Below are positions 44,913 to 54,907 of a stretch of DNA of 64,000 nt, in pieces; position 1 is the first letter of the stretch; every line of letters begins with the position of its first letter. The stretch comes from Seohaeicola_A nanhaiensis. Lineage in GTDB: Bacteria; Pseudomonadota; Alphaproteobacteria; Rhodobacterales; Rhodobacteraceae. The stretch is taken from contig NZ_JBHSGI010000033.1 in assembly GCF_042654245.1 (NCBI RefSeq), positions 186,001-250,000 of the forward strand, in the 5' to 3' direction. The position numbers and the translations under genes were made by a program. The notes below the pieces were generated by a model. It saw only the letters and a list, made by a program, of their open reading frames with translations, had not been told where the DNA came from and searched no databases.

Positions 44913-45590
44913 ATGGAAATTTCCTCTGAAAGCGCACTCTATGCCCCGATCAAGGCGCTGTTCGAGCGGCAGGGCTATGCCGTCAAGGGCGAGGTGGGGG
45001 CGGTGGATGTGGTGGCGCGGCGGGGCGACGAGCCGGTGGTCATCGTCGAACTGAAGGTGCGGTTCTCGCTGTCGCTGTTCCATCAGGCGGTTGCGCGGCT
45101 GGCGCTGAGCGATCTGGTCTATCTCGGGGTGCCGCGGCCCACGGGGCGCAGTGCGAAGCGGGCGCTGCGGGACAACCTCGCGCTGTGCCGGCGGCTGGGT
45201 CTGGGGCTGATCTGTGTCGATGCGCGGGGGCGCGCCGAGGTGCTGTGCGATCCCGGCCCCTATGCGCCGCGCAAGTCGAAGGCGCGGCAGGCGCGGCTGC
45301 TGCGCGAGTTCGACCGGCTGCGGGGCGATCCGAACGACGGCGGGGCGACGCGGCACGGGATCGTCACGGGCTATCGGCAGGACGCGCTGGCCTGTGCGCT
45401 GCATCTCGCGGGGCAGGGGCCGTGCAAGGGGTCGGTGGTGGCGCAGGCCACGGGGGTGAAGGCGGCGACGCGGCTGATGGCGGACAACCACTATGGCTGG
45501 TTCGAGCGGGTTTCCATCGGCATCTACGGGCTGACCGAGGCGGGTCGGTGGGGCTTGGCCGACTGGGACGGCTCGCTGCCGGAGGCGTGA
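44913..45590 (+). CDS. DUF2161 PD-(D/E)XK-type protein
   Basis: A 225-residue protein. GAVDVVARRGDEPVVIVELKVRFS gives the D-x(n)-E-x-K pattern of PD-(D/E)XK nucleases. DNHYGWFERVSIGIYGLTEAGRWGL at the end is the typical DUF2161 C-terminus. The rest is basic, consistent with nucleic acid binding. The family has been annotated as a putative phosphodiesterase; whether DNA or RNA is the substrate is not known. It lies between TraB and a lipoprotein and is not linked to restriction genes. Confidence 0.82.
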   Translation: MEISSESALYAPIKALFERQGYAVKGEVGAVDVVARRGDEPVVIVELKVRFSLSLFHQAVARLALSDLVYLGVPRPTGRSAKRALRDNLALCRRLGLGLICVDARGRAEVLCDPGPYAPRKSKARQARLLREFDRLRGDPNDGGATRHGIVTGYRQDALACALHLAGQGPCKGSVVAQATGVKAATRLMADNHYGWFERVSIGIYGLTEAGRWGLADWDGSLPEA

Positions 45591-45652
45591 GGGAACGGCG
45601 GCCGGCCGGGGAGGGTTTTCGTTCTGACGGAACGCATGGAAAGGACATCAGG

Positions 45653-46039
45653 ATGAAGACGGCTTTTCTGGCAGGGCTTGGAGTGTTGTCTATGGCCGCC
45701 TGCGATGTGGGGGCGGGCGATCCCGCCACGATTCCCGAGGGGATGCAGGGGCGCTGGGGCCTCGTGGCGGCGGATTGCGAGCCCGGGCGCGACGATGCCA
45801 AGGGGCTGATGACGGTGGGCGCGACGACGCTGGCCTTCTATGAATCGCGGGCGGCGCTGGGCGCGGTCGAGGACCGGGGCGCGGATCGCATCACCGCCGA
45901 TTTCGCCTTCAGTGGCGAGGGGCAGACCTGGAGCCGGACCATCGCGCTGCGTCTGACGGAGGGCGGCGCGCGGCTGGTGCGCGAGGACGCGGGCAACGAC
46001 CCCGAGGCGCTGAAGGTCACCTATCTCAGATGTCCTTGA
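45653..46039 (+). CDS. Small putative lipoprotein
   Basis: A 128-residue protein with an N-terminal hydrophobic segment and lipobox-like LSMAAC, so Cys17 is likely lipidated. The mature part contains GRWGLVAADCEPGRDDAKGL and ends VTYLRCP. Two Cys, Cys62-type and the one near the end, may form a disulfide. The ATG at 45653 follows a GGACATCAGG. I do not recognise a named family, although similar lipoproteins occur in Rhodobacterales. It probably resides in the periplasm or at the inner face of the outer membrane. Confidence 0.75.
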   Translation: MKTAFLAGLGVLSMAACDVGAGDPATIPEGMQGRWGLVAADCEPGRDDAKGLMTVGATTLAFYESRAALGAVEDRGADRITADFAFSGEGQTWSRTIALRLTEGGARLVREDAGNDPEALKVTYLRCP

Positions 46040-46160
46040 GGCAAGCCGGCCGGCGGGTTGAACCGGCGGCGCGGAATGCATAGGTAAACCAATGAGCCAT
46101 GCACGGCCGGCGCCGGTGCGCGGGCCTTTGCGATCAATCCGAAAAATCCGATGAATCCCG

Positions 46161-46189
46161 TTGACTCGCGGCGCGGCTGTTCCTAACTA
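46161..46189 (+). promoter_or_regulatory. Housekeeping promoter of groESL
   Basis: TTGACT at 46161-46166 and TAACTA at 46184-46189 are separated by 17 bases, directly before the CIRCE element. The position is ideal for repression by HrcA. Confidence 0.75.
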
Positions 46190-46196
46190 GGCCCCG

Positions 46197-46223
46197 TTAG
46201 CACTCACCGCCTGTGAGTGCTAA
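46197..46223 (+). promoter_or_regulatory. CIRCE operator (HrcA site)
   Basis: TTAGCACTC-N9-GAGTGCTAA at 46197-46223 is a perfect copy of the CIRCE consensus. HrcA binds CIRCE and represses groESL until heat shock. Confidence 0.96.
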
Positions 46224-46279
46224 TGCCCCGCGAAACGGGGCACAGAGATACAAACGTTGAGCGTTGAGGAGCTGCAAAG

Positions 46280-46567
46280 ATGGCATTCACCCCACTTCAT
46301 GACCGCGTGCTGGTTCGCCGCGTCCAGGGCGACGAGAAAACCAAGGGCGGTCTGATCATCCCCGACAGCGCCAAGGAAAAGCCGAGCGAAGGCGAAGTCG
46401 TCGCCTGCGGCGAAGGTGCCCGGAAGGATTCGGGCGAGCTGATCGCGATGGCCGTCAAGGCCGGCGACCGCATCCTGTTCGGCAAATGGTCGGGCACCGA
46501 GGTCACGATCGACGGCGAAGAGCTGCTGATCATGAAGGAAAGCGACATCATGGGGAAAATGTCCTGA
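46280..46567 (+). CDS. groES: Co-chaperonin GroES
   Basis: A 95-residue protein starting MAFTPLHDRVLVRRV, with the mobile loop EKTKGGLIIPDSAKEKPSEG and a C-terminus ending SDIMGKMS. It caps the GroEL ring to enclose folding substrates. It is first in the groESL operon and is followed by groEL after 59 bases. The long 5' leader carries CIRCE and promoter. Length and motifs are normal. Confidence 0.98.
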   Translation: MAFTPLHDRVLVRRVQGDEKTKGGLIIPDSAKEKPSEGEVVACGEGARKDSGELIAMAVKAGDRILFGKWSGTEVTIDGEELLIMKESDIMGKMS

Positions 46568-46626
46568 GGCCACCGGCCCGGACGTAACCCCGATTTCTGA
46601 CGACATTCCCCAGAGGAGAATTCAAA

Positions 46627-48270
<1,644 letters not shown>

Positions 48271-48298
48271 GCATCCGCCCGGATGCAGGATTGACGGA

Positions 48299-48328
48299 GG
48301 GGCCGCGGTTTCGCGGCCCCTTTGCTTT
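48299..48328 (+). terminator. Terminator of groESL
   Basis: A perfect 9-base stem, GGGGCCGCG at 48299-48307 and CGCGGCCCC at 48312-48320, with a GTTT loop is followed by TTTGCTTTT. It lies 28 bases after the groEL stop. Confidence 0.92.
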
Positions 48329-48389
48329 TGCGGGGTGGCGTTGTCCTGCAAAGAAAATGTCCGAAATCCTTGCAGGATTTCGGTGCCGC

Positions 48390-49124
48390 TCAGACGCTGT
48401 CGCGCGCTTCGGCGTCAATCCCGCCGCGCCGTTCGAGCCAGTGGGCGACCAGGGAGACCAGCAGCGCCCAGGCGGCCCCGAGCGACCAGCCGGCCAGCAC
48501 GTCCGAGGGCCAGTGCACCCCGAGGTAGACCCGGCTGATGCCGACCAGCACCGAGACGATGGCCGCCAGCGCGATCACGAAGACCCGCAGACGCCAGCTT
48601 TCCTCGACCCTTGTCAGCATCACGGCGAGGGTCAAGTAGGTGACCGCGGCCATCATCGAATGGCCCGAGGGGAAGGAGGCGGTGGAGACGTCTACGCCAT
48701 GCGGCACGAGGTCGGGGCGCGGGCGCGAGAAGCCGAGCTTGGCGAGGCTGGTCACCGCGACCCCGCCGAAGACGGCGACGGTGAGGAACAGGGCCGAGGC
48801 GCGGCGGCCGCGCAGCAGCAGATAGGCGACGACCGAGGCCGAGATCAGGGCGAGAACCGTGGTGCCGCCAAGCGCTGTGAGGTCGCGCATCGCCATTTCG
48901 ACCGCCGGCCCGCCGATGGGATCGGCCGGATTGCCGGGCGTGCGCAGGGCGGTGAGAACCAGGTTGTCGAAGGCGTGAAGATCGCCCTCCATCATCTCGG
49001 AGGCGAGCCCGCCGAAGGCCCAGAGCGCTCCGGCGAGGGCGAGGAAGGCGATCAGCGTCACCGCCTCGACCCGGCCGGACAGTTTGCGCAGGAGGTGGCC
49101 GAGTCTGGTGTTGGTGGGAAACAT
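48390..49124 (-). CDS. PAP2-family membrane phosphatase
   Basis: A 244-residue protein with about five to six membrane helices. KLGFSRPRP is the C1 motif, SFPSGHSM the C2 and SRVYLGVHWPSDVLAG the C3, so the three-part catalytic site is complete. Such enzymes dephosphorylate lipid phosphates, for example undecaprenyl or phosphatidylglycerol phosphate. The start (MFPTNTR) is at 49124; upstream codons run into the divergent GNAT gene. It has no partner gene nearby. The specific lipid substrate is not assigned. Confidence 0.88.
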   Translation of the reverse strand: MFPTNTRLGHLLRKLSGRVEAVTLIAFLALAGALWAFGGLASEMMEGDLHAFDNLVLTALRTPGNPADPIGGPAVEMAMRDLTALGGTTVLALISASVVAYLLLRGRRASALFLTVAVFGGVAVTSLAKLGFSRPRPDLVPHGVDVSTASFPSGHSMMAAVTYLTLAVMLTRVEESWRLRVFVIALAAIVSVLVGISRVYLGVHWPSDVLAGWSLGAAWALLVSLVAHWLERRGGIDAEARDSV

Positions 49125-49295
49125 GCCGGGCTTTCTGATCTTGCAGTGCCGGGGCCAACGCGCGAAGGGGCGCACCGGCTCCGGCTTATCGGGTCGGATC
49201 ATGGCGCAATCCCATGGGCGATGCGAGGAGGTTGCGCGCGGCATTGCGGCGCGGGTGGGGTTTTCGTTGGCGTGCCCGCGCGCTAGAGGTGTCTT

Positions 49296-49778
49296 ATGGT
49301 CGTGACCCCGGATTTTCAGCGCGAGATGCGTCCCGATGAAGTGCCCCAGGTGGACGCCCTGCTGCGTCTTGCCTTTGGCGGCGCGGCGGAGACCGAGCTG
49401 GTGCGCGCGCTGCGCAAGGCGGGCGATATGGTGGGCGAACAGGTGCTCAGCGCCGGCGACACGGTCATCGGCTATGCCGGGCTGTCGCGGATGGTGGCAC
49501 CGAAGGGCTGGCTGTGCCTGGCGCCGGTGGCGGTGCATCCCGACTGGCAGGGGCGGCGGGTCGGCCGGCGCATGGTGGGCATGATCGCCGAATGGGCGCG
49601 GCTGTCGGGGGTGACGATTGTCGTGCTGGGGCAGGTGGGGTTCTACGAGCGGGCCGGGTTCAGCGCAGCGCGCGCGGCGCGGTTGACCACTCCCTATCCG
49701 GTGGAGCACACGCTGCTGGCCGGACCCGGCGATGCGGTGCCCGAGCAGACGCTGGTCTATCCCCGCGCCTTCGGCTGA
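49296..49778 (+). CDS. GNAT family N-acetyltransferase
   Basis: A 160-residue protein. LAPVAVHPDWQGRRVGRRMVGMIAEWA is the acetyl-CoA binding motif A, and VVLGQVGFYERAGFSAAR is the family motif B segment. The N-terminal part REMRPDEVPQVDALLRLAF is also usual. It transfers an acetyl group to an unknown amine, protein or small molecule. It resembles YhbS-type enzymes. It lies 26 bases before the lipase-like gene and may share its transcript. Confidence 0.88.
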   Translation: MVVTPDFQREMRPDEVPQVDALLRLAFGGAAETELVRALRKAGDMVGEQVLSAGDTVIGYAGLSRMVAPKGWLCLAPVAVHPDWQGRRVGRRMVGMIAEWARLSGVTIVVLGQVGFYERAGFSAARAARLTTPYPVEHTLLAGPGDAVPEQTLVYPRAFG

Positions 49779-49803
49779 CTTCCCCTTTCTCCGATTCCCG
49801 GCT

Positions 49804-50553
49804 ATGGCGGCGGCCATGCGTGGCCTTGTCCTGATCCTCTTGCTGGCGGCCGGCCCGGTGCGGGCCGACTGTGTCGTGCTGCTGCACGGGCTGGCGCGCA
49901 CCGATGCCTCGCTGATCGTGATGGAGGAGGCGCTGGCGGCCCGGGGCTATCACGTGGTCAACGCCGGATACCCTTCGACCGACCTGCCGATTCCGGCGCT
50001 GGCGGAACAGACGCTGCCACCGGCGGTGGCAGAGTGCGGCGAGGAACGCGTGAACTTCGTCACGCATTCGATGGGGGGCATCCTGCTGCGCTATTGGCTG
50101 CGTCAGATACGGCCGGCGCATCTGGGGCGGACGGTCATGCTGGGCCCGCCGAACCGCGGCAGCGAACTGGTCGACAAGATGGGCGACTGGGAGGTCTTCG
50201 GGATGCTGAACGGCCCGGCGGGGCGGCAGCTGGGCACCGACGCCGACAGCTGGCCGCTGCGGCTGGGGCCGGTGGACTATCCGGTGGGGGTGATCGCGGG
50301 GGATGTCTCGCTGAACCCGGTGTTTTCGGCGATGATCGACGGACCGGACGATGGCAAGGTCTCGGTCGCCTCGACGGCGGTCGAAGGGATGAGCGACCGG
50401 ATCGTCCTGCCGGTGACGCATACCTTCATGATGAACAACCCGCGGGCGATCGCGCAGACGGTGCATTTCCTGCAGCAGGGCCGGTTCGATGCCGGCATTT
50501 CCTGGCTGGACGCGGTGATGGGCAATACCGGCGCGGTCGAGGTGGCGGAATGA
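49804..50553 (+). CDS. Secreted alpha/beta hydrolase (lipase/acyltransferase-like)
   Basis: A 249-residue protein. A signal peptide or anchor is at the start (RGLVLILLLAAGPVRA). VVLLHGLARTDASL gives the oxyanion region. FVTHSMGGILLRYWL contains the THSMGG nucleophile elbow (usually GHSMGG), and LPVTHTFMMNNP holds the His. The core is the lipase/PGAP1-like type. ATG at 49804 or 49816 are both possible. The gene overlaps phnM by ATGA. The substrate is unknown. Confidence 0.84.
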   Translation: MAAAMRGLVLILLLAAGPVRADCVVLLHGLARTDASLIVMEEALAARGYHVVNAGYPSTDLPIPALAEQTLPPAVAECGEERVNFVTHSMGGILLRYWLRQIRPAHLGRTVMLGPPNRGSELVDKMGDWEVFGMLNGPAGRQLGTDADSWPLRLGPVDYPVGVIAGDVSLNPVFSAMIDGPDDGKVSVASTAVEGMSDRIVLPVTHTFMMNNPRAIAQTVHFLQQGRFDAGISWLDAVMGNTGAVEVAE

Positions 50554-51692
50554 GCGGGCTGGCCTTTGACCTGACCGGGGCCGAGGTGCTGCGGCCCGAT
50601 GGGCTGGACCGGGGGACGCTGAGTTTCGCGGATGGCGTGATTGCCGATGCGCCGGTGGGGCGCGCGGTGGATCTGGGCGGGTTTCTGGTGCTGCCGGGCA
50701 TCGTCGACCTGCATGGCGACGGCTTCGAGCGGCATCTGGCGCCGCGCCGGGGCGCGATGACCGACATGGGCGAAGGGATCGTGGCGACCGAGGCCGAGCT
50801 GGCGGCGAACGGGATCACCACCGGCGTGCTGGCGCAGTTCCTGAGCTGGGAAGGCGGATTGCGCGGCGGCGCCCATGCGGAGGGCGTCTTTGCCGCCATC
50901 CGGGAGGTGCGCGGGGCGCTGGCGACGACGCTGCTGCCGCAACTGCGGCTGGAGACGCATCTGCTGGAGGAATATGCGACGCTGCCTGAGCGGTTGATCG
51001 ATTGGGGCGTGGAGTTTGTCGTGTTCAACGATCACCTGCCGCATGACCGGCTGGCGGCGGGCCGCCGTCCGCCGAGCCTGACCGGCCAGGCGCTGAAAGC
51101 GGGTCGAAGCCCCGAGGCGCATCTGGCGCTGTTGCAGGAATTGCACGCGCGCGGGCCCGAGGTGCCGGCGGCGCTGGATGCGCTCTGCGGGCGGCTGGCG
51201 GCGCAGGGGGTGCGGATGGGCAGCCACGACGACCATACCGCCGAGGATCGCGCCGCCTGGGCCGCGCGGGGCGCGACGATTGCCGAGTTTCCCGAAACCG
51301 AGGTGGCGGCGCGGGCCGCGCGGGCGGATGGCGGCGGCGTGGTGCTGGGCGCGCCCAATGTGGTGCGGGGCGGGTCGCACAAGGGCAACGCCAGTGCGCG
51401 GGCTCTGGTGGCGCAGGGGCTGTGCGATGCGCTGGCGTCGGATTATCACTATCCCTCGCCGCGCCGGGCGGCCTTGGCGTTGGCCGGGGAGATGGGGCTG
51501 GCCGCCGCCTGGGCGCTGGTCTCGTCCGGGCCGGCGCGCCTGCTGGGGCTGGACGATCGGGGGAGCCTGACGCCGGGCCAGCGGGCGGATATCGTGGTGC
51601 TGGAAGCCGCGACGGGCCGGGTGGCGGGCACTCTGGCCGGCGGGCGGTTCACCCATCTTGGCGGCGATCTGGCCGAGCGGTTCCTGGGCTGA
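50550..51692 (+). CDS. phnM: PhnM-type alpha-D-ribose 1-methylphosphonate 5-triphosphate diphosphatase
   Basis: A 380-residue amidohydrolase-fold protein. LPGIVDLHGDGFERHLAPRRGAMTDM is the metal-binding N-terminal block, GITTGVLAQFLSWEGG, GSHDDHTAEDRA and ASDYHYPSPRRAALAL complete the pattern. PhnM hydrolyses the triphosphate formed by PhnI in the C-P lyase path. No other phn gene is nearby, so the role may differ, or it may serve a cluster located elsewhere. Its start overlaps the lipase-like gene by four bases and its stop abuts the convergent hutD. Confidence 0.88.
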   Translation: MSGLAFDLTGAEVLRPDGLDRGTLSFADGVIADAPVGRAVDLGGFLVLPGIVDLHGDGFERHLAPRRGAMTDMGEGIVATEAELAANGITTGVLAQFLSWEGGLRGGAHAEGVFAAIREVRGALATTLLPQLRLETHLLEEYATLPERLIDWGVEFVVFNDHLPHDRLAAGRRPPSLTGQALKAGRSPEAHLALLQELHARGPEVPAALDALCGRLAAQGVRMGSHDDHTAEDRAAWAARGATIAEFPETEVAARAARADGGGVVLGAPNVVRGGSHKGNASARALVAQGLCDALASDYHYPSPRRAALALAGEMGLAAAWALVSSGPARLLGLDDRGSLTPGQRADIVVLEAATGRVAGTLAGGRFTHLGGDLAERFLG

Positions 51693-52214
51693 TCAGCCTT
51701 CGAGGATGTCGATGCAGAGACCTGCGGCGGCGGGCGGCGGCTGGTGCGGGTCGAGTTCCACGAGGTCGTAGCGGGACAGACCGGCGCCGTCCGCGAGCGC
51801 GAGGAGGTAACGGGCGACGACCTGCTTAAGTGTCTCACTCCAGGTGGGTCCGACATGGCAGCCATAGGGCGCGCGGCACATCACGTTGAGGTCGAGCAGG
51901 GCGGGGCCGGTGAGGGTGGCCTGACAGCCGATGTCGCCGGAGAACCGGACCGGCCCGGAGGTTTCCGTGACCGTTTCTGTCCGGCCGTCGTCAAAAGCCA
52001 GCACCATCGGCCCGCCCTCCAGGACGCAGAGCGTGCGCGCGACGCCCGGGAAGGTGGAAAACGGTCCCGAGGCGGCGACGCGCGCGGTGCTGATGCGCCA
52101 GGCGAAGTCGTCGATGCCCGCGCCGGGGGGCTGGCAGATGATCTCGGCCGTCTGCCCGCCGCCGTTCTTCCACGGGGCAAAGCGGCGGTCGGCCAGGCGG
52201 TGGATCGCGATCAT
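51693..52214 (-). CDS. HutD/Ves family protein
   Basis: A 173-residue cupin-like protein. APWKNGGGQTAEIICQPPGAGIDDFAWRISTARVAASGPFSTFPG is the typical HutD N-terminal part; FSGDIGCQATLTGPALLDLNVM continues the domain. HutD is linked to histidine utilisation operons and is thought to regulate or protect them; no hut genes are seen here. Its start overlaps the purK stop by ATGA. The actual function is unknown. Confidence 0.87.
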   Translation of the reverse strand: MIAIHRLADRRFAPWKNGGGQTAEIICQPPGAGIDDFAWRISTARVAASGPFSTFPGVARTLCVLEGGPMVLAFDDGRTETVTETSGPVRFSGDIGCQATLTGPALLDLNVMCRAPYGCHVGPTWSETLKQVVARYLLALADGAGLSRYDLVELDPHQPPPAAAGLCIDILEG

Positions 52215-53290
52215 CCGCGCGACGGGCCGGTCACGCGGTTGAAGTGGCCCATCTTGCGGCCGGGCTTGGCCTCGGTCTTGCCGTAGAGGTGCAGCGAGAC
52301 ATCGGGCTGGGTGGCCAGGCCGACAACGCGGTCGATGTCGTCGCCGATCAGGTTTTCCATCACCACGTTGGAGTGGCGGCTGCCATCCCCCAGCGGCCAG
52401 CCGGCGATGGCGCGGATGTGCTGTTCGAACTGGTCGACGGCGCAGCCGTTCTGGGTCCAGTGGCCCGAGTTGTGGACACGCGGCGCGATCTCGTTGACGA
52501 TCAGGCCCTGGGGCGTCACGAAGAGCTCGACCCCGAGGACGCCGATATATTCCAGCGCGTTCAGGATGTTGGCCGCCAGCAGCACGGCGTCGGTGCGCTG
52601 GTTGGGCGACAGGCGGGCGGGCACGGTTGTGGTGTGCAGGATGCCGTCGCGATGCACGTTCTCGCCCGGGTCGAAACAGGCCACGTCGCCGTGGCTGCCG
52701 CGCGCGGCGATGACAGAAACTTCGTGCGTGAAGTCGACGAACCCTTCGAGGATCGCCGGGGCGCCGTTCATCGCGGCAAGCGCCTCTTCGACCTGGGACG
52801 GGTCGGTGATGCGCACCTGGCCCTTGCCGTCATAGCCGAAGCGGCGCGATTTCAGGATGGCGGGGGTGCCGATCTCGGCCAGAGCGGCGGTCAGCCCGTC
52901 GAGGTCGGCGATATCCGCAAAGGGCGCGGTTTTCAGGCCGAGCGCCTGGAGGAACGTCTTTTCGGTCAGCCGGTCCTGGCTGATGCGCAGCGCCTCGCGC
53001 CCCGGGCGGATGGCACAATGACCTTCCAGCAGGTCGAGCGCCTGGGTCGGGACGTTCTCGAATTCATAGGTGATGACATCGACGCTTTCGGCGAAGCGGG
53101 TCAGTGCCTCGGCGTCCTCGTAGGAGGCAGTCGTGACATGCGCCGCGACCTGACCGGCGGGTGGATGGGCGCCCGGTTCGTAGATGTGGCAGGCAAAGCC
53201 GAGGCGGGAGGCCGCGACCGAGAGCATCCGGCCGAGCTGGCCGCCGCCGAGGATGCCGATTGTCGCGCCCTGCGGCAGGGGGTTAGGCAT
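52211..53290 (-). CDS. purK: 5-(carboxyamino)imidazole ribonucleotide synthase
   Basis: A 359-residue ATP-grasp enzyme. TIGILGGGQLGRMLSVAASRLG is the N-terminal loop, ILKSRRFGYDGKGQVRI the ATP-binding part, and NEIAPRVHNSGHWTQ the metal-binding C-terminal part. It makes N5-CAIR from AIR, ATP and bicarbonate in purine synthesis. The start at 53290 overlaps the end of purE by eight bases. The two form the usual purEK pair. Confidence 0.95.
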   Translation of the reverse strand: MPNPLPQGATIGILGGGQLGRMLSVAASRLGFACHIYEPGAHPPAGQVAAHVTTASYEDAEALTRFAESVDVITYEFENVPTQALDLLEGHCAIRPGREALRISQDRLTEKTFLQALGLKTAPFADIADLDGLTAALAEIGTPAILKSRRFGYDGKGQVRITDPSQVEEALAAMNGAPAILEGFVDFTHEVSVIAARGSHGDVACFDPGENVHRDGILHTTTVPARLSPNQRTDAVLLAANILNALEYIGVLGVELFVTPQGLIVNEIAPRVHNSGHWTQNGCAVDQFEQHIRAIAGWPLGDGSRHSNVVMENLIGDDIDRVVGLATQPDVSLHLYGKTEAKPGRKMGHFNRVTGPSRG

Positions 53291-53771
53291 CCTGCGGCTC
53301 CTCGGGGATCGAGTCCGACAGCGCGGCGCGCCAGGCGTCCAGCCGTTCGGCCAGCGCCGGATCGGAGAGGGCGAGGATGCCGGCAGCCAGCAGGCCGCCG
53401 TTGGCGGCGCCGGCGGCCCCGATGGCCATGGTGGCGACCGGGAAGCCCTTGGGCATCTGGACGATGGAATAGAGCGAATCGACGCCGTGCAGCGCACGGG
53501 TCTGGACCGGGACGCCGATCACAGGCACGCGGGTTTTCGAGGCCATCATGCCGGGAAGATGCGCCGCGCCGCCGGCCCCGGCGATGATCACCCTGAGGCC
53601 GCGCGCGACCGCGCCCTTGCCGTAGTCCCACAGACGGTCCGGCGTGCGGTGGGCCGAGACGATGCGCTTTTCGTAAGGCACGCCGAGGGCGTCGAGAATG
53701 TCGGCGGCTTCCTTCATGGTCGGCCAGTCCGACTGGCTGCCCATGATGATGCCGACCTGAACCTGCTGCAT
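53283..53771 (-). CDS. purE: N5-carboxyaminoimidazole ribonucleotide mutase
   Basis: A 162-residue class I PurE. GIIMGSQSDWPTMKEAADIL is the phosphate-binding start, VSAHRTPDRL follows, and IAGAGGAAHLPGMMAS is the active site loop with the catalytic His. It converts N5-CAIR to CAIR, the step after PurK. It sits first in the operon, 73 bases downstream of the DUF465 gene on the same strand. Confidence 0.96.
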   Translation of the reverse strand: MQQVQVGIIMGSQSDWPTMKEAADILDALGVPYEKRIVSAHRTPDRLWDYGKGAVARGLRVIIAGAGGAAHLPGMMASKTRVPVIGVPVQTRALHGVDSLYSIVQMPKGFPVATMAIGAAGAANGGLLAAGILALSDPALAERLDAWRAALSDSIPEEPQDA

Positions 53772-53844
53772 GTTCCGTGTCCCCGGCTGAAAGAGCGGGC
53801 ACTATAGCCGATGGCCCGAGGGTGGCAATCCGCCTGTGGCGGGC

Positions 53845-54069
53845 TCAGGCGATGATGTCGGGGGTCAGCCGGTCTTCGATCAGCGAGATGATGTCCTTGA
53901 GCCGGAGCTTCTGCTTTTTCAGGCGCTGGACGGTCAGCTGATCGGCTGTGCCACGGTCGACCAGGGCCATGATCGCCTCGTCGAGATCGCGGTGCTGGCG
54001 CCGGAACACCTCGAGTTCGACCCGGAGCACGTCGTCGTTCTTCATCGAGAGGTCGATCGGGGCGTTCAT
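53845..54069 (-). CDS. DUF465/YdcH family small protein
   Basis: A 74-residue helical protein: ELEVFRRQHRDLDEAI and QRLKKQKLRLKDIISLIED are the conserved halves of DUF465. The family has no known function. It forms small coiled-coil-type hairpins. It lies divergent from the hsp20 gene and upstream of purEK, possibly in the same transcript. Confidence 0.85.
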   Translation of the reverse strand: MNAPIDLSMKNDDVLRVELEVFRRQHRDLDEAIMALVDRGTADQLTVQRLKKQKLRLKDIISLIEDRLTPDIIA

Positions 54070-54134
54070 GGCAGGCGACTCGGGCTGGCAGACGGGACCC
54101 CGAAGTTACAGCGGACAGAGGATTTCTCCTAGCC

Positions 54135-54165
54135 CTTGTGAAACCTGAAAGAGGCTCCCATATTT
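54135..54165 (+). promoter_or_regulatory. RpoH-type promoter of hsp20
   Basis: CTTGTG at 54135-54140 and CCCATATTT at 54157-54165, 16 bases apart, fit the heat-shock sigma factor consensus. They lie about 65 bases before the hsp20 start. The intervening leader is GC-rich with short self-complementary stretches, so a thermosensor is possible but not shown. Confidence 0.6.
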
Positions 54166-54229
54166 CCCTTGCGCGGTTGCCGCAACGGGACCGCACATTC
54201 CGTCGCTTTCAAGGCAAAGGACGCAAAAC

Positions 54230-54643
54230 GTGACGAAACTGACCCTGGGCACCTACCCGCATATGTTGGGGTTCGAACAGCTGGAGCGCTTGCTGGAGCG
54301 CACCGCGAAATCGGGCAACGAAGGGTACCCCCCGTTCAATATCGAACAGACCTCGGACTTTTCCTATCGCATCACGCTTGCGGTGGCCGGCTTTGCCGAG
54401 TCGGACCTGGCGATCACGGTCGAGGACCGTCAGCTGGTGATCCGTGGCCGTCAGCAGGATGACGGGGAAGACCGCATCTATCTTCACCGCGGAATCGCCG
54501 CCCGGCAATTTCAGCGGAGCTTTGTGCTTGCTGAGGGCGTTGAGGTGGGAGAGGCCGTGATTGAGAACGGTTTGCTGCACATCGACCTGTCGCGCGCGGT
54601 TCCCGAAACCGTGGTTCAGACGATCAGAATAAGGAAGGGGTAA
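54230..54643 (+). CDS. Hsp20/IbpA family small heat-shock protein
   Basis: A 137-residue alpha-crystallin protein. YPPFNIEQTSDFSYRITLAVAGFAESDLAITVED begins the domain, LHRGIAARQFQRSFVLAEGV is the conserved centre, and NGLLHIDLSRAVPE ends it. IbpA-like proteins hold unfolded proteins during heat shock. Start is a GTG at 54230. A DUF1150 gene follows after three bases. The upstream RpoH-like promoter supports stress control. Confidence 0.94.
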   Translation: MTKLTLGTYPHMLGFEQLERLLERTAKSGNEGYPPFNIEQTSDFSYRITLAVAGFAESDLAITVEDRQLVIRGRQQDDGEDRIYLHRGIAARQFQRSFVLAEGVEVGEAVIENGLLHIDLSRAVPETVVQTIRIRKG

Positions 54644-54646
54644 GCC

Positions 54647-54871
54647 ATGAACACGCCATTCGATTTCCAGGAGCCCGGCAAGGGTATTGTCTACGTCAAG
54701 CCGGTCCAGGTGGCCGACCTGCCGGAGGCGCTCAAGGCCGAGGCGGGCGAACTGGAACTTATCTACGCCGTGCACGACTCGGACGGCCACCAGCTGGCGC
54801 TGGTCGCCGACCGCAAGCTGGCCTTCATGCTGGCCCGCCAGCACGACTATGCGCCGGTCAACGTGCACTGA
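54647..54871 (+). CDS. DUF1150 family protein
   Basis: A 74-residue soluble protein. IYAVHDSDGHQLALVADRKLAFMLARQHDYAPVNVH is the recognisable end. DUF1150 genes often follow IbpA-like genes in alphaproteobacteria. A role beside the small heat-shock protein is suspected. It has a GGGG-type ribosome site and begins three bases after hsp20. A 9-base hairpin without a T run follows at 54878-54899. Confidence 0.88.
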   Translation: MNTPFDFQEPGKGIVYVKPVQVADLPEALKAEAGELELIYAVHDSDGHQLALVADRKLAFMLARQHDYAPVNVH

Positions 54872-54907
54872 ACGCGACGGCGGGGCTGTTGCCCCGCCGG
54901 GTGCCTG

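Noticed and set aside
54878..54899. Intrinsic terminator after the DUF1150 gene
   Set aside because: The 9-base stem is perfect, but no T run follows on either strand, so it is only a hairpin between convergent genes.
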